Shown here: piece after piece, positions 28,801 through 38,198 of the stretch
Numbering within the stretch: the stretch's first letter is position 1
Layout of the letters: every line of letters starts with the position of its first letter
Origin: Acidovorax delafieldii
GTDB taxonomy: Bacteria > Pseudomonadota > Gammaproteobacteria > Burkholderiales > Burkholderiaceae_C
Reading direction: 5' to 3'
Assembly: GCF_007993815.1 (NCBI RefSeq)
Contig: NZ_VJWE01000016.1
Location: 1-64,000, forward strand
Length of the DNA: 64,000 nucleotides
Made by a program: the position numbers and the translations under genes
Notes under the pieces: generated by a model
Told to the model about the DNA's origin: nothing
The model's database searches: none
Seen by the model: only the letters and a program-made list of their open reading frames with translations

Positions 28801-29356
28801 CGTCGAACAGGTCCACGCGGAAGGGTACGAGCGAGCCCATGGGGAACAGGTCGATCAGCCCGCCGCGCACGGCGTACTCGCCCGGGCTCACCACCTGCGA
28901 GACATGGCTGTAGCCCGCCAGCGTGAGCTGGGCCTTGAATTTGGCCTCGTCGAGCTTTTGCTTGACCTTGAAGTGGAAGGTGTAGCCCGCGAGGAAGGAG
29001 GGCGGCGCGAGCCGGTACAACGCGGTGGTGGCGGGCACCAGCACGACATCGGCTTCGCCTTGCGAAATGCGCCACAGCGTGGCCAGCCGCTCGCTGATCA
29101 GGTCCTGGTGCGGGGAGAAGGTGTCGTAAGGCAGCGTCTCCCAGTCGGGGAACAGTGCGCAGCGCAGGCCCGGCGCAAAAAAGGCCATTTCGTCGATGAG
29201 CCGCTGTGCATCGGTGGCGTCGGACGTGACGATGGCGGTGGTGTGGCCAGCGGCCTTGTCGCGCTCGGCCAGGCGTGCCAGCAGCAGGGAGTCGGCGCTG
29301 CCCACGGGGCGGGGCAGGGCAAAGCGTTTTCCGGGGGAGAGTTTGGGGAGTTCCAT
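25892..29356 (-). CDS. mfd: Transcription-repair coupling factor
   Basis: Displaces RNA polymerase stalled at DNA damage and recruits UvrA; 1154 aa, full length. In order: a UvrB-like region (1-330), a CarD-type RNA-polymerase-interaction domain around VGDPVVHSAHGIGRYRGL, and a RecG-like translocase with Walker A GDVGFGKTEV, Walker B DEEHRFG and motif III ATPIPRT, then a C-terminal TRCF domain. ATG at 29356 begins the homologous region; a frame to 29428 is an overrun. It is divergent from ispD, with promoter-like boxes in both directions within 90 bp. Confidence 0.97.
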   Translation of the reverse strand: MELPKLSPGKRFALPRPVGSADSLLLARLAERDKAAGHTTAIVTSDATDAQRLIDEMAFFAPGLRCALFPDWETLPYDTFSPHQDLISERLATLWRISQGEADVVLVPATTALYRLAPPSFLAGYTFHFKVKQKLDEAKFKAQLTLAGYSHVSQVVSPGEYAVRGGLIDLFPMGSLVPFRVDLFDDEIDSIRTFDPDSQRSLYPVPEVRLLPGREFPMDDEARAKFRSRWREMLEGDPTKSRIYKDMGAGVATAGIEYYLPLFFDETATVFDYLGGEATVVLHGDLEPAFQRFWQDTKDRFRLVQGDPERPVLPPEALFLSADQFYTRAKEHAQLSIRPGVEDIADNPHFQKLGDLSVVRGAEDPLARLHAHIRNTQHRVLLLAESDGRRESLLDFLRASGVNPPAFDSLAEFQGADDEKVGIATAGLTVGFSWIEDGIDFVTETELFAAGPTTRRRKKQEQVSDVEALIKDLAELNVGDPVVHSAHGIGRYRGLVNMDVGNKNPDGTPAMQEFLHLEYADKAVLYVPVSQLQLISRYTGVSADEAPLHKLGSGQWEKAKRKAAEQVRDSAAELLNIYARRAAREGHAFRYSPQDYETFANDFGFEETADQNAAIHAVIQDMISPRPMDRLVCGDVGFGKTEVALRAAFVAVTGGKQVAFLAPTTLLAEQHYQTLVDRFSKWPVKVAEVSRFRSGKEITAAIKGIGDGTVDIVVGTHKLLSESTKFHNLGLLIIDEEHRFGVRHKEQMKALRAEVDVLTLTATPIPRTLGMALEGLRDLSVIATAPQRRLAIKTFVRNEGTGVIREAVLRELKRGGQVYFLHNEVETIENRRQKLEEILPEARIAVAHGQMPERELERVMRDFVAQRYNILLCSTIIETGIDVPTANTIIMSRADKFGLAQLHQLRGRVGRSHHQAYAYLMVPDTEGLTKQAAQRLDAIQQMEELGSGFYLAMHDLEIRGAGEVLGENQSGNMLEVGFQLYNEMLNEAVKALKAGKEPDLLSPLSVTTDINLHAPALLPDDYCGDVHLRLSFYKKLATAKTPDQIDGLLEEIVDRFGKLPPQAQTLIDVHRLRVLSQPYGVVKVDAAPGVINITFKPQPPIDPMRIIELIQKNKHIKLAGNEKLRIERELKEPKDRAQMVRDILRSLGQPVVAA

Positions 29357-29431
29357 GCGGACGGTGTCGTCAGTGGGCCCACCGCATCCCCAGGGGCGCG
29401 AAACACGCACGGGCTGGATCGGGGGCAACGG

Positions 29432-29449
29432 GAGATTTTAGAATGAGCG
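29432..29449. promoter_or_regulatory. Divergent -10 region for ispD and mfd
   Basis: On the plus strand TAGAAT (29439-29444) lies nine bases before the ispD ATG. On the minus strand TAAAAT overlaps the same bases and points to mfd, 80 bases away. Matching -35 boxes are not clear. Confidence 0.5.
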
Positions 29450-29453
29450 CTCC

Positions 29454-30368
29454 ATGACTGCTCCTCTGTTGCACCCTTCGCTCACCCCCTTGTCGGCCCA
29501 AGGGCGTTTTTGGGCCTTGGTGCCCTGTGCAGGGGTCGGGTCGCGGGCCGTGCCGGCAGGCGCAGGCATGGCCCCTTCTGCACAGCCTGTGCAGGCATCG
29601 ACCGTGGCGGCTTTTTCGCCCACCTCAGCGCTGTCTGCCAATGCACCCGTGGCGGTTGCCCCGTTGCCCAAGCAATACCACCTGGTGGCAGGCCATCCGA
29701 TGGTGCTGCACACACTGGCTGCGTTTGCCGGAGTCGGGCGCTTGCTGGGGACGCTGGTGGCCGTGGCGCCGGGGGATCACTTTCTGGATGCCCATGCCCA
29801 TCCCGCATTTTTTGTGGTGGAGTGTGGTGGCCCCACGCGTGCCGACACGGTGCTGGGTGGCCTCAAGGCGCTGCTGGATCGTGGTGCCCAGCCTGGCGAC
29901 TGGGTGCTGGTGCATGACGCAGCGCGCTGCCTCGTGACCTCAGAGCAGATCGATGCGCTCATCGACCAATGCGCGGGCGACAGTGTGGGTGGCCTGTTGG
30001 CGCACAAGCTGGCCGACACGCTCAAGACTTCCATCGACGGCCCGGGCGGCGTGCGCGTGGCCTCCACCGTGGACCGCAGCGACAAGTGGCTGGCGCAGAC
30101 GCCGCAGATGTTCCGCATCGGCCCGCTGATGGAGGCCATCGACAAGGTGGGCTCCAACGTGACTGATGAAGCCAGTGCGATGGAGGCCCTGGGTTTTCAC
30201 CCCCGGCTGGTGCCCGGCGGGGCGCAGAATTTCAAGGTCACTTACCCGGACGATTTCGCGCTGGCGGCTGCGGTGCTGGCCCAGCGTGCGCACAGCACCA
30301 CGCTGGAGCGCTTTGGCGGGGAGCGGGGGCAGGTGAGTACGGCCCCTGGCAAGAAGAATCTTTTTTAG
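29454..30368 (+). CDS. ispD: 2-C-methyl-D-erythritol 4-phosphate cytidylyltransferase
   Basis: Third step of the MEP isoprenoid pathway; makes CDP-methylerythritol. It is 304 aa, against about 230 for most IspD. The CTP-loop start ALVPCAGVGSR (21-31) and PKQY (72-75) are separated by 40 residues instead of about six; the insert is Ala/Pro/Ser-rich and reads AVPAGAGMAPSAQPVQ onward. Other family residues remain: VVECGGPTRADTVLGGL, VHDAARCLV, LAQTPQMFR and TDEASAMEALG. It is followed by ispF after a 114-bp gap. Confidence 0.93.
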   Translation: MTAPLLHPSLTPLSAQGRFWALVPCAGVGSRAVPAGAGMAPSAQPVQASTVAAFSPTSALSANAPVAVAPLPKQYHLVAGHPMVLHTLAAFAGVGRLLGTLVAVAPGDHFLDAHAHPAFFVVECGGPTRADTVLGGLKALLDRGAQPGDWVLVHDAARCLVTSEQIDALIDQCAGDSVGGLLAHKLADTLKTSIDGPGGVRVASTVDRSDKWLAQTPQMFRIGPLMEAIDKVGSNVTDEASAMEALGFHPRLVPGGAQNFKVTYPDDFALAAAVLAQRAHSTTLERFGGERGQVSTAPGKKNLF

Positions 30369-30482
30369 TCCGCTGCGCATGGCGCTGCCGGCATCACTGG
30401 CGCGCTGACTGCGTTGCTCATCGGGGGAAACCGTCCGACGTTCCCCGCGACTCCTCACACAAACCTTCACAAAGGCAGACAA

Positions 30483-30962
30483 ATGAATTTCAGGATTGGA
30501 GAAGGTTGGGACGTACATGCGCTGGTGCCCGGCCGCCGCCTGGTGATTGGTGGGGTGGAGATCCCTCACCCGACAGGCCTGCTGGGCCACTCGGACGCCG
30601 ACGTATTGCTGCACGCCATCACCGACGCGCTGCTGGGCGCGGCGGCACTGGGAGACATTGGCCGCCATTTCCCCGACACCGATGCTGCGTTCCGGGGCGC
30701 AGACTCGGGCGTGCTGCTGGCCGAGGCGGCGCGGCGGGTGCGCGCAGCGGGCTTTGAGATCGGCAACATCGACAGCACGGTCGTCGCCCAGGCCCCACGC
30801 CTGGCGGCGCACATCCCTGGCATGCGGGCCGCTATCGCCCGCGCGGTGGGTGTGGCAGAGGACCAGGTCAATGTGAAAGCCAAGACGGCCGAGCGCCTGG
30901 GCCCGGTGGGGCAGGGGCTGGCCATGGAGGCACGGGCCATAGCGCTGGTCTACCGGGCGTAA
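30483..30962 (+). CDS. ispF: 2-C-methyl-D-erythritol 2,4-cyclodiphosphate synthase
   Basis: Fifth step of the MEP pathway; 159 aa, normal length. Metal ligands are D and H of GEGWDVHAL and the H of [20 protein letters not shown]. The C-terminal substrate site is [12 protein letters not shown]. The ATG at 30483 has an AAAGG upstream; the longer frame from 30414 is not supported. It pairs with ispD as usual in Burkholderiales. Confidence 0.97.
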   Translation: MNFRIGEGWDVHALVPGRRLVIGGVEIPHPTGLLGHSDADVLLHAITDALLGAAALGDIGRHFPDTDAAFRGADSGVLLAEAARRVRAAGFEIGNIDSTVVAQAPRLAAHIPGMRAAIARAVGVAEDQVNVKAKTAERLGPVGQGLAMEARAIALVYRA

Positions 30963-31007
30963 GCCGCAGGGGATTGGCCCGGCCTTTGCCGCAGTGTCTT
31001 GCAGCGC

Positions 31008-32045
31008 TCAGCTGCTGCTGCGCTCCACGATGGAAAAGCCGATGTCCACCACGGGCTGGGCGACTGCCTTGCCCTCGGCCCGGTCGGCAATCCACTGAGC
31101 TGCTGTCTGGCCTATGCGTGTGCCATCGATGCGCACGCTGGAAAGAGCCGGGCTGACGGTCTCGGCAAAGTCGATGTCGCCAAACCCCATCACAGCGAGT
31201 TGCTTAGGCACTGCGATTGCGCGGGCCCTGGCTTCGGTGAGCACGCCCAGGGCGAGCATGTCGGAGCTGCAGAACACTGCGTCGATATCGGGCACGTCGG
31301 CCAGCAGGGCTGCGAGCCCGGCACGGCCATCTGCGTGGGTGGTGGGTGATTTACCCAGTCGCACGGCGGGCGGGCGCAGACCCAGGTGCGCGGCGGCGTC
31401 GGCAAAGCCCTGAGCGCGCCGCGCCGCGCGCTCGTCTCCGCCACTGAGCAGCGCCAGCCGTCGCCGTCCCCTGGCGAACAGGTGCTCGCACACGGCGGCG
31501 CCCAGCGCTTCGTGGCGCAGGCCGACCAGCATGTCGATCGGGGTGTCCGTGAAGTCCCAGGTTTCCACCACCGGAATGCCCGAGGCCATCAGCAACCGCC
31601 GCCCCTCGGGTGAGTGCATGACCCCCGTGAGCACGATCCCATCGGGCCGCCGGCCCACGATGGCGCGCAGCAACTCGTCTTCGCGTGAACGGGCGTAGCC
31701 CACCTGGCCCACCATGACCTGAAAGCCGCGCAGTTCCAGCGCATCGGTGAGGGCCTGCACCATTTCACCAAACAGAGGCCCCGTGAGCGTGGGGACCAGT
31801 GCCGTCACCACATGGCTGCGCGCCGAACGCAACCCGCCTGCCACCAGGTTGGGCACATAGCCCAATGCGGAAACGGCTTCCTGAACCCGTTGCCGTGTGC
31901 GCTCAGACACCTGCTGCGGCGTGTTGATGGCGCGAGACACGGTAATCATCGACACGCCTGCCCGTTCGGCCACCTCGCGCAGCGTGACCGCCGAGCGGTC
32001 GCGGCCGGAGGGTGGGGCAGTGCGGGCCGGATCAGGAGCTTGCAT
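31008..32045 (-). CDS. LacI family transcriptional regulator of glucarate genes
   Basis: Repressor of 345 aa. The helix-turn-helix is TLREVAERAGVSMITVSRAI (20-39) with the hinge helix YVPNLVAGGLRS, then a sugar-binding-like sensor domain (70-340). It is divergent from kdgD and a perfect 16-bp palindrome lies in the gap. By position it controls the kdgD-Bug-gudD operon, with glucarate, galactarate or a pathway intermediate as the likely inducer. Confidence 0.93.
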   Translation of the reverse strand: MQAPDPARTAPPSGRDRSAVTLREVAERAGVSMITVSRAINTPQQVSERTRQRVQEAVSALGYVPNLVAGGLRSARSHVVTALVPTLTGPLFGEMVQALTDALELRGFQVMVGQVGYARSREDELLRAIVGRRPDGIVLTGVMHSPEGRRLLMASGIPVVETWDFTDTPIDMLVGLRHEALGAAVCEHLFARGRRRLALLSGGDERAARRAQGFADAAAHLGLRPPAVRLGKSPTTHADGRAGLAALLADVPDIDAVFCSSDMLALGVLTEARARAIAVPKQLAVMGFGDIDFAETVSPALSSVRIDGTRIGQTAAQWIADRAEGKAVAQPVVDIGFSIVERSSS

Positions 32046-32157
32046 GGTGGTGGAGTCTAAAGGGCGCGTGACTTCGGGCTGGCACCGTGCACGCTACTGT
32101 GCGACGGCACTCCAGTGAAATTCGTCAACATAAGGGTTTTCACTATGTTGTCTGATG

Positions 32158-32173
32158 ATGTTAACGTTAACAT
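32158..32173. promoter_or_regulatory. LacI-type operator, perfect palindrome
   Basis: ATGTTAACGTTAACAT is a perfect 16-bp palindrome with the central CG typical of LacI/GalR-family operators. It lies 112 bp from the regulator start and 94 bp from kdgD. Confidence 0.8.
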
Positions 32174-32266
32174 TTGCATAAATCGCAGAAATTTCTCCGC
32201 ATAGAGCAGAAATTCTGTGACTTGTACGACTTCTAAAGACCTCTTACCCACCGCCCGCTTTTCACC

Positions 32267-33178
32267 ATGACCCCGCAAGAACTCAAAACCATCATGGGCT
32301 CCGGCCTGCTCTCGTTCCCCATCACCGACTTTGACGAGCAGGGCAACTTCCGCCCCAAGACCTACATCGAGCGCCTGGAGTGGCTCGCCCCCTATGGCGC
32401 CAGCGCCCTGTTTGCCGCCGGTGGCACGGGTGAGTACTTCTCGCTCTCGGGCCCCGAGTACAGCGAGGTCATCAAGACGGCCGTGGATACCTGCCGGGGC
32501 AAGGTGCCGATCATTGCCGGTGCCGGTGGCCCCACCCGCACGGCCATTGCCCATGCCCAGGAGGCCGAGCGCCTGGGCGCCCATGGCATCCTGCTGTTGC
32601 CGCATTACCTGACCGAAGCTGGCCAGGAAGGCCTGATCGCCCATGTGGAGCAGGTCTGCAAGAGCGTGAAGTTTGGTGTGATCGTCTACAACCGCGACCG
32701 CACCAAGCTCACGGCCGAGTCCCTGGCCATCCTGGCCGAGCGTTGTCCGAACCTGGTGGGGTTCAAGGACGGTGTGGGCAACATCGAGACCATGTCTTCC
32801 ATCTACATGAAGATGGGTGACCGCTTTTCGTACCTGGGCGGTCTGCCCACGGCGGAGGTGTATGCCGCTGCCTACAAGGCGCTGGGCACGCCGGTGTATT
32901 CGTCGGCGGTGTTCAACTTCATCCCCAAGACGGCGATGGAGTTCTACAAGGCGGTGGCCAGCGATGACACGGCCACGCAGCACCGGCTGCTCAAGTCGTT
33001 CTTCATGCCGTACCTGGCCATCCGCAACCGGGTCGAGGGCTATGGCGTGTCGATCATCAAGGCGGGTGCGCGCATCGTGGGCCATGACGGCGGCCCGGTG
33101 CGGGCGCCGCTGACGGACCTCAAGCCCCATGAGATGCAAGAGCTCAAGGCGCTGATTGACAAGCTCGGGCCGCAGTGA
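32267..33178 (+). CDS. kdgD: 5-dehydro-4-deoxyglucarate dehydratase
   Basis: Converts 5-keto-4-deoxyglucarate to alpha-ketoglutarate semialdehyde, with loss of CO2 and water; 303 aa, DHDPS superfamily. The Schiff-base lysine is K167 in VGFKDGVGN, and the catalytic tyrosine lies in [10 protein letters not shown] (Y141). The family glycine motif [11 protein letters not shown] near 51-61 differs from GTTGE of true DHDPS and supports KdgD. It is the first gene of an operon with a Bug receptor and gudD. Confidence 0.95.
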   Translation: MTPQELKTIMGSGLLSFPITDFDEQGNFRPKTYIERLEWLAPYGASALFAAGGTGEYFSLSGPEYSEVIKTAVDTCRGKVPIIAGAGGPTRTAIAHAQEAERLGAHGILLLPHYLTEAGQEGLIAHVEQVCKSVKFGVIVYNRDRTKLTAESLAILAERCPNLVGFKDGVGNIETMSSIYMKMGDRFSYLGGLPTAEVYAAAYKALGTPVYSSAVFNFIPKTAMEFYKAVASDDTATQHRLLKSFFMPYLAIRNRVEGYGVSIIKAGARIVGHDGGPVRAPLTDLKPHEMQELKALIDKLGPQ

Positions 33179-33263
33179 ACGCGGCCGACTGATTCCTTCC
33201 TTTTCTCATCCACCCCCGAGGCTCCGCAGAGGGCCTGCCATCACTACTTTCGGAGACACCCTC

Positions 33264-34253
33264 ATGTTCGTTGCCCAGAAACTGTTGCTTGTAGCTGCCG
33301 CCTGTGGCCTTGCCTTTGCCGCATCTGCGCAGACCGCCGCGCCCGCTGCTGCCACCTGGCCCGATAAACCCGTGACCATCGTCGTGCCGTTCCCGGCCGG
33401 CGGTTCCACCGACATGGTGGCCCGCGCCATAGCCCTGCACATGGGCGACAAGTTGGGCCAGAACTTCGTGGTGGACAACCGCCCGGGTGCCACGGGCACA
33501 CTGGGCGCGGGCATGGTCAAGCGCGCGCCAGCCGATGGCTACACGCTGCTGGTGTCGTCGCTGGGTGCCTTTGTCGTGGCGCCGCATTTGCTCAAGAGCG
33601 TGCCATACGACGCCCTCAAGGACTTTGACTACATCACCGTGCCGGTACAGGCGCCCAACGTGCTGGTCGCAGCCCCCGGGCAGAAGGCGCGCACCGTGAA
33701 GGAGGTGATCGCCCAGCTCAAGGCCAACCCGGGCAAGGTGAATTTTGCCAGCTCGGGCAACGGCTCGTCAGACCACCTTTCTGCCGAAGTGTTCTGGCAG
33801 CAGAGTGGCACCGAAGGCCTGCACATTCCCTACAAGGGTGGCGCACCGGCCATCAACGACCTGCTGGGCGGGCAGGTGGAGTTCTCGTTCCAGAACGTGA
33901 ACGCCGTGTTGCATCACATCCGTGCGGGCAAGCTGCACGCCATCGCTGTGACGGGCGACAAGCGCAGCCCTGTGCTGCCGGATGTACCCACGCTGGCCGA
34001 AGCGGGCGTGACCGGTGCTGAGGTGTACTCCTGGCAGGGCATGGCCGCACCCAAGGGCCTGCCGCCAGCACTCAAGAAGAAGCTCGCTGACGCCGCCATC
34101 GCGGCCATCAACGACCCTGCCGTGAAAAAGCGCATGCTGGACCAGGGCCTGGAGATTGTCGGCAGCACGCCCGAAGCCTTCACCGCCTACCAAGCGCGCG
34201 AATTCGCCCGTTGGAAGACCGTGATCGAGACCCGAAAAATCACCGCTGATTGA
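33264..34253 (+). CDS. Bug family (TctC-like) solute-binding protein in the glucarate operon
   Basis: Periplasmic receptor, 329 aa, with a signal peptide to about residue 23 (ASAQ). Landmarks are [30 protein letters not shown] and [14 protein letters not shown] precedes the ATG at 33264. Sited between kdgD and gudD, it is likely to bind glucarate or galactarate, but no transport partner is encoded here, so uptake may use a distant TctAB or the protein may only sense. Confidence 0.92.
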   Translation: MFVAQKLLLVAAACGLAFAASAQTAAPAAATWPDKPVTIVVPFPAGGSTDMVARAIALHMGDKLGQNFVVDNRPGATGTLGAGMVKRAPADGYTLLVSSLGAFVVAPHLLKSVPYDALKDFDYITVPVQAPNVLVAAPGQKARTVKEVIAQLKANPGKVNFASSGNGSSDHLSAEVFWQQSGTEGLHIPYKGGAPAINDLLGGQVEFSFQNVNAVLHHIRAGKLHAIAVTGDKRSPVLPDVPTLAEAGVTGAEVYSWQGMAAPKGLPPALKKKLADAAIAAINDPAVKKRMLDQGLEIVGSTPEAFTAYQAREFARWKTVIETRKITAD

Positions 34254-34302
34254 GCCCTGCCACGAGGCGCCGGGCGCGCCTCATCCTCGTTTTCTGACCA
34301 CC

Positions 34303-35655
34303 ATGACCAACTCTTCCAATCCATCTGCCACCAGCACCCCCGTTATCACCGAGCTGCGCGTGGTGCCTGTAGCGGGCCACGACAGCATGCTCATGAACCT
34401 GAGCGGCGCGCACGGTCCGTTCTTCACGCGCAACCTGCTCATCCTGCGTGACAGCGCGGGCAACACAGGCGTGGGCGAAGTACCCGGCGGCGAGAAGATC
34501 CGCCAGACCATCGAAGATGCGCGACCGCTCATCGTGGGCCAGCCCGTGGGTCACCACAACGCCGTGCTCAATGCCATGCGCGCCCAGTTTGCCGACCGCG
34601 ATGCGGGCGGGCGTGGCCTGCAGACCTTTGACCTTCGCATCACCATCCATGCCGTGACGGCGGTGGAGTCGGCCTTTCTCGATCTGCTGGGCCAGCACCT
34701 GGGCGTGCCCGTGGCCGCGCTGCTGGGCGACGGCGTTCAGCGCACATCGGTGCAAATGCTGGGCTACCTGTTCTATGTGGGCGACCGCACCAAGACCGAT
34801 TTGGCCTACCGCACCGAGCCCGGCGCTGACAACGACTGGTTCCGCCTGCGCAACGAAAAGGCGATGACGGCTGAGGGCATCGTGCGCCTGGCCGAGGCCG
34901 CTTACCAGCGCTATGGCTTTGCTGACTTCAAGCTCAAGGGCGGTGTGCTGCGTGGCGAGGAAGAGGTCGAGGCCATCCGCGCGCTGCACGAGCGCTTCCC
35001 CGAAGCGCGCGTGACGCTGGACCCCAATGGCGGCTGGCTGTTGAAAGACGCCATCCGCCTCACGCGCGACCTGCATGGCGTGATGGCCTATGCCGAAGAC
35101 CCCTGCGGCGCAGAAGGCGTGTTCTCGGGCCGCGAGGTGATGGCCGAGTTCCGCCGCGCCACCGGCCTGCCGACCGCTACCAACATGGTGGCCACCGACT
35201 GGCGCGAAATGGCGCACAGCCTGGCGCTGCAGTCGGTGGATATTCCGCTGGCAGACCCGCATTTCTGGACCATGGCCGGATCAGTGCGTGTGGCGCAGAT
35301 GTGCCAGGCCTTCGGCCTGACCTGGGGCTCGCACTCCAACAACCATTTCGATGTTTCGCTGGCCATGTTCACCCACGTGGGCGCCGCTGCCCCGGGCCGC
35401 GTGACCGCGATCGACACGCACTGGATCTGGCAGGACGGCGAGCGCCTGACGAAGCAGCCGTTCCAGATCAGGAATGGTTTCATTGACCTGCCCAAGAAGC
35501 CCGGTCTGGGGGTAGAGCTGGACATGGACGAGGTTGAGCGCGCCCACCGCCTGTACCTGCAGCACGGCCTGGGGGCACGCGACGACGCGATTGCGATGCA
35601 GTACCTGATCCCCGGCTGGAAGTTCAACAACAAGTCACCTTGCATGGTGCGCTGA
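34303..35655 (+). CDS. gudD: Glucarate dehydratase
   Basis: Dehydrates D-glucarate to 5-keto-4-deoxyglucarate; 450 aa, enolase superfamily. The catalytic lysine pair is K210-x-K212 in DFKLKGG; metal ligands are D240 (TLDPNGGW), E265 (YAEDPCG) and N294; the general acid-base histidine is H344 in [10 protein letters not shown]. Together with KdgD it gives two steps to alpha-ketoglutarate semialdehyde; the final semialdehyde dehydrogenase is not in this window. A strong hairpin follows. Confidence 0.96.
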   Translation: MTNSSNPSATSTPVITELRVVPVAGHDSMLMNLSGAHGPFFTRNLLILRDSAGNTGVGEVPGGEKIRQTIEDARPLIVGQPVGHHNAVLNAMRAQFADRDAGGRGLQTFDLRITIHAVTAVESAFLDLLGQHLGVPVAALLGDGVQRTSVQMLGYLFYVGDRTKTDLAYRTEPGADNDWFRLRNEKAMTAEGIVRLAEAAYQRYGFADFKLKGGVLRGEEEVEAIRALHERFPEARVTLDPNGGWLLKDAIRLTRDLHGVMAYAEDPCGAEGVFSGREVMAEFRRATGLPTATNMVATDWREMAHSLALQSVDIPLADPHFWTMAGSVRVAQMCQAFGLTWGSHSNNHFDVSLAMFTHVGAAAPGRVTAIDTHWIWQDGERLTKQPFQIRNGFIDLPKKPGLGVELDMDEVERAHRLYLQHGLGARDDAIAMQYLIPGWKFNNKSPCMVR

Positions 35656-35668
35656 GGCGGTTCCAAAA

Positions 35669-35700
35669 CACAAAGCCCTCCAGTGGAGGGCTTTGTGTTG
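35669..35700 (+). terminator. Hairpin terminator between gudD and the convergent histidine kinase
   Basis: Perfect stem CAAAGCCCTCC / GGAGGGCTTTG (35671-35695) with a three-base loop, extended by ACA/TGT. Only a weak T-run follows on the plus strand, and A-rich sequence on the other side may allow bidirectional use. Confidence 0.75.
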
Positions 35701-35716
35701 GGGGCAGGGCAGGGGA

Positions 35717-37246
35717 TCAGGCCATCCTGTCTTCCGCCCGTCGCCGGGGCAGCTGGCGCTTGACGGATGGGCGCTGCAGGCGCTGCTTGGGGTCCACGCC
35801 TTCGGGCAGGCTGGTGGCGCGCTGCAGTTGCAGGTGGGCCACCAGGCCTCCGGTGCTGGAGTTGGCCAGCGCAAAAATGCCGCCCATGCGCTGCACCGTC
35901 TTGTCCACAATCGACAGCCCCAGGCCCGCACCCGCCGCCGCCGTGCGCGCCGAGTCGCCCCGGAAGAACGGCTTGGTGAGGTTGGACAGCTGCTCAGGCG
36001 GCACGCCAGCGCCGTGGTCGCGCAACTTGATCAGCACCCAGTTTTCGCGGCTCTTGGCGGCGATGTCCACGTTGGTGATGCCCGTGTCCTCGTTCTTGCC
36101 GTAGCGCCGGGCGTTCTCCAGCAGGTTGGAGATCACACGGGCCAATTCCACCTCGTCTGCCAGCACGTTCAGGTCCTCAGGCACCACCATGGTGATCTGC
36201 AGCTCGCGGTGGTCCTGCACCGCGTACACACACGACGACACCACCGCATGCAGGTTCACCGGCGTGAGCGTCACGTGGTCGGGCCGTGCGTAGTCCAGAA
36301 ACTTGTCGATGGTGGCGTCTAGCTGCACGATGTCGGCCACCATGTGCTCGCGGGCCACTTCGTCGGTCACGCTCATTTCCGTTTCCAGCCGCAGGCGCGC
36401 CAGCGGCGTGCGCAGGTCGTGCGAAATGCCCGCCAGCATCACGGCGCGGTCCTGTTCCAGCTTGGCCAGCTTTTGGGCCATGCGGTTGAAGCCGATGTTC
36501 ACCTCGCGGATTTCGCTGGTCACCACTTCTTCGTCGAGGTGGCTGGCGGCAAAGTCACCGTCTTTGACGCGGTTGGCCGCATAGGACAGCTGCTTGAGCG
36601 GGCGGTTGATCAGCCGCGCAATGGCCGCGGCACCGGCCAGAGACAGCGCGGCGGCCGTGATCAGCCAGATCAGCCAGGTGCGTCCCCCTGCCGGGCTGAA
36701 GCGCGAGCGGTCCATCAACAGCCAGTTGGGGTCGCCGTTGATGTTGAAGCCGACCCACAGGCCGTTTTCTCCGTTCACGCTTTGCGCCACGATGGTGTCC
36801 GGGCCCAGGCGCATTGTCAGCTCGTCGGTCAGGCGGTTGCCCAGGGCCGTCGGATCGAGCAGCGCGTACTTGTCCTTGGGCTCGCGCGGCAGGATGCGCA
36901 CCCCCTCCTGGTCGGCCATGGTCTTGATGAGCGACACGCGCGCGATGGCGTCGGAGTGCACCAGCGCGGCGCGGCTCAGGTTGACCAGCGATGCAATCTG
37001 CTGCGCGGTCTGCAGCGTGCGCGGTTCAAACTCCAGCGCGCGCAGGGTTTGCAGCCACGCCAGGATGCTGCCCACCAGCAGCAGGGCCAGCAGAAAAAAC
37101 GTGCGCCAGAAAAGGTTCAGACCGACGCGCGCACGCTGTTCCCGCGCCCGCCGAATGGCCTCCAGCGGGGCAGGGCTGGTGGCGTCGGAGGGGGCGGTGA
37201 CAGACTTGCGGGACGAAGATCTCGGCTTGCCCTCGGTGTTGGCCAT
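35717..37246 (-). CDS. EnvZ-like sensor histidine kinase
   Basis: Membrane sensor of 509 aa. Transmembrane helices near 45-65 and 193-213 bracket a periplasmic domain. HAMP follows, then the dimerisation motif with phospho-histidine MLAGISHDLRTPLARLR and an ATPase domain with the N box LLENARRYG, DHGAGVPPE, and GAGLGLSIVDK. The C-terminal 40 residues are basic. It is seven bases downstream of the OmpR-type regulator gene. The two resemble EnvZ/OmpR, but the stimulus is unknown. Confidence 0.93.
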   Translation of the reverse strand: MANTEGKPRSSSRKSVTAPSDATSPAPLEAIRRAREQRARVGLNLFWRTFFLLALLLVGSILAWLQTLRALEFEPRTLQTAQQIASLVNLSRAALVHSDAIARVSLIKTMADQEGVRILPREPKDKYALLDPTALGNRLTDELTMRLGPDTIVAQSVNGENGLWVGFNINGDPNWLLMDRSRFSPAGGRTWLIWLITAAALSLAGAAAIARLINRPLKQLSYAANRVKDGDFAASHLDEEVVTSEIREVNIGFNRMAQKLAKLEQDRAVMLAGISHDLRTPLARLRLETEMSVTDEVAREHMVADIVQLDATIDKFLDYARPDHVTLTPVNLHAVVSSCVYAVQDHRELQITMVVPEDLNVLADEVELARVISNLLENARRYGKNEDTGITNVDIAAKSRENWVLIKLRDHGAGVPPEQLSNLTKPFFRGDSARTAAAGAGLGLSIVDKTVQRMGGIFALANSSTGGLVAHLQLQRATSLPEGVDPKQRLQRPSVKRQLPRRRAEDRMA

Positions 37247-37252
37247 GAACTA

Positions 37253-37984
37253 TCAGCTCGTTCCGTCCGGCACAAACACGTAGCCCACGCCCCATACGGT
37301 CTGGATGTAGCGGGGCGCAGCGGCGTCCACTTCCACCAGCTTGCGCAGGCGCGACACCTGCACGTCCAGGCTGCGGTCGAAGGGCTCGAACTCGCGGCCG
37401 CGGGCCAGCAGAGCCAGCTTTTCGCGCGACAGGGGCTGGCGCGGGTGGCGCACCAGGGCCTTGAGCATGGCGAATTCGCCGGTGGTCAAAGGCAGTTCTT
37501 CGCCATTGCGCTGCAGTGCGCGCGTGCCCAGATCGAAGGTGAAGGGGCCAAAGGTGACGACTTCGTTGTCGCCCGATGGGGCGCCTGGGGCCTCCTGGGC
37601 GGGGCGGCGGCGCAGCACGGCGTGGATGCGGGCGAGCAGCTCGCGCGGGTTGAAGGGCTTGCCCAGGTAATCGTCGGCGCCCACTTCCAGGCCCACGATG
37701 CGGTCCACGTCCTCGCCCTTGGCAGTGAGCATGATGATGGGAGTGCGGTCGTTGGCGGCGCGCAGGCGGCGGCAGATCGACAAACCGTCTTCGCCAGGCA
37801 TCATCAGGTCCAGCACGATGATGTCCACCGTCTCGCGCAGCAGCAGGCGGTTGAGGGCCTTGCCGTCTTCGGCAACCATGACTTCAAAACCCTCTTGGGT
37901 GAGGTAGCGGCGCAGCAGGTCGCGGATGCGGGCGTCGTCGTCCACTACCAGAACTTTGTCGGTGCGATTGGGTGTTGTGGCCAT
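37253..37984 (-). CDS. ompR: OmpR-type response regulator
   Basis: DNA-binding response regulator, 243 aa. The receiver domain has the acidic pair in VLVVDDD, phosphoacceptor D59 in IIVLDLMMPGEDG, and K109 region TAKGED. The C-terminal winged helix ends YIQTVWGVGYVFVPDG, with the OmpR-like RDVQVSRLRK-type segment. The ATG at 37984 is preferred over 38017. It is co-transcribed with the downstream kinase. Confidence 0.93.
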   Translation of the reverse strand: MATTPNRTDKVLVVDDDARIRDLLRRYLTQEGFEVMVAEDGKALNRLLLRETVDIIVLDLMMPGEDGLSICRRLRAANDRTPIIMLTAKGEDVDRIVGLEVGADDYLGKPFNPRELLARIHAVLRRRPAQEAPGAPSGDNEVVTFGPFTFDLGTRALQRNGEELPLTTGEFAMLKALVRHPRQPLSREKLALLARGREFEPFDRSLDVQVSRLRKLVEVDAAAPRYIQTVWGVGYVFVPDGTS

Positions 37985-38198
37985 GTTGATCTCAAGTCCA
38001 ATTTGTAACAGAGCCAATTCTGACCAGTTGGAACGCCGAAGTTCGGGTTTGGAGGCCGGGTTTGACCAACTGTTACAAGTTTTGCCCAGCTTCGCACCTC
38101 GTGCGACATGGCTTTGTCAAGGGCGTCGCGCACTGCGGTTAAGGTGGTGCCCCGCACCCCTGGCAACCGGGGCGTGCACCAATGACAAGGACCGTGTG

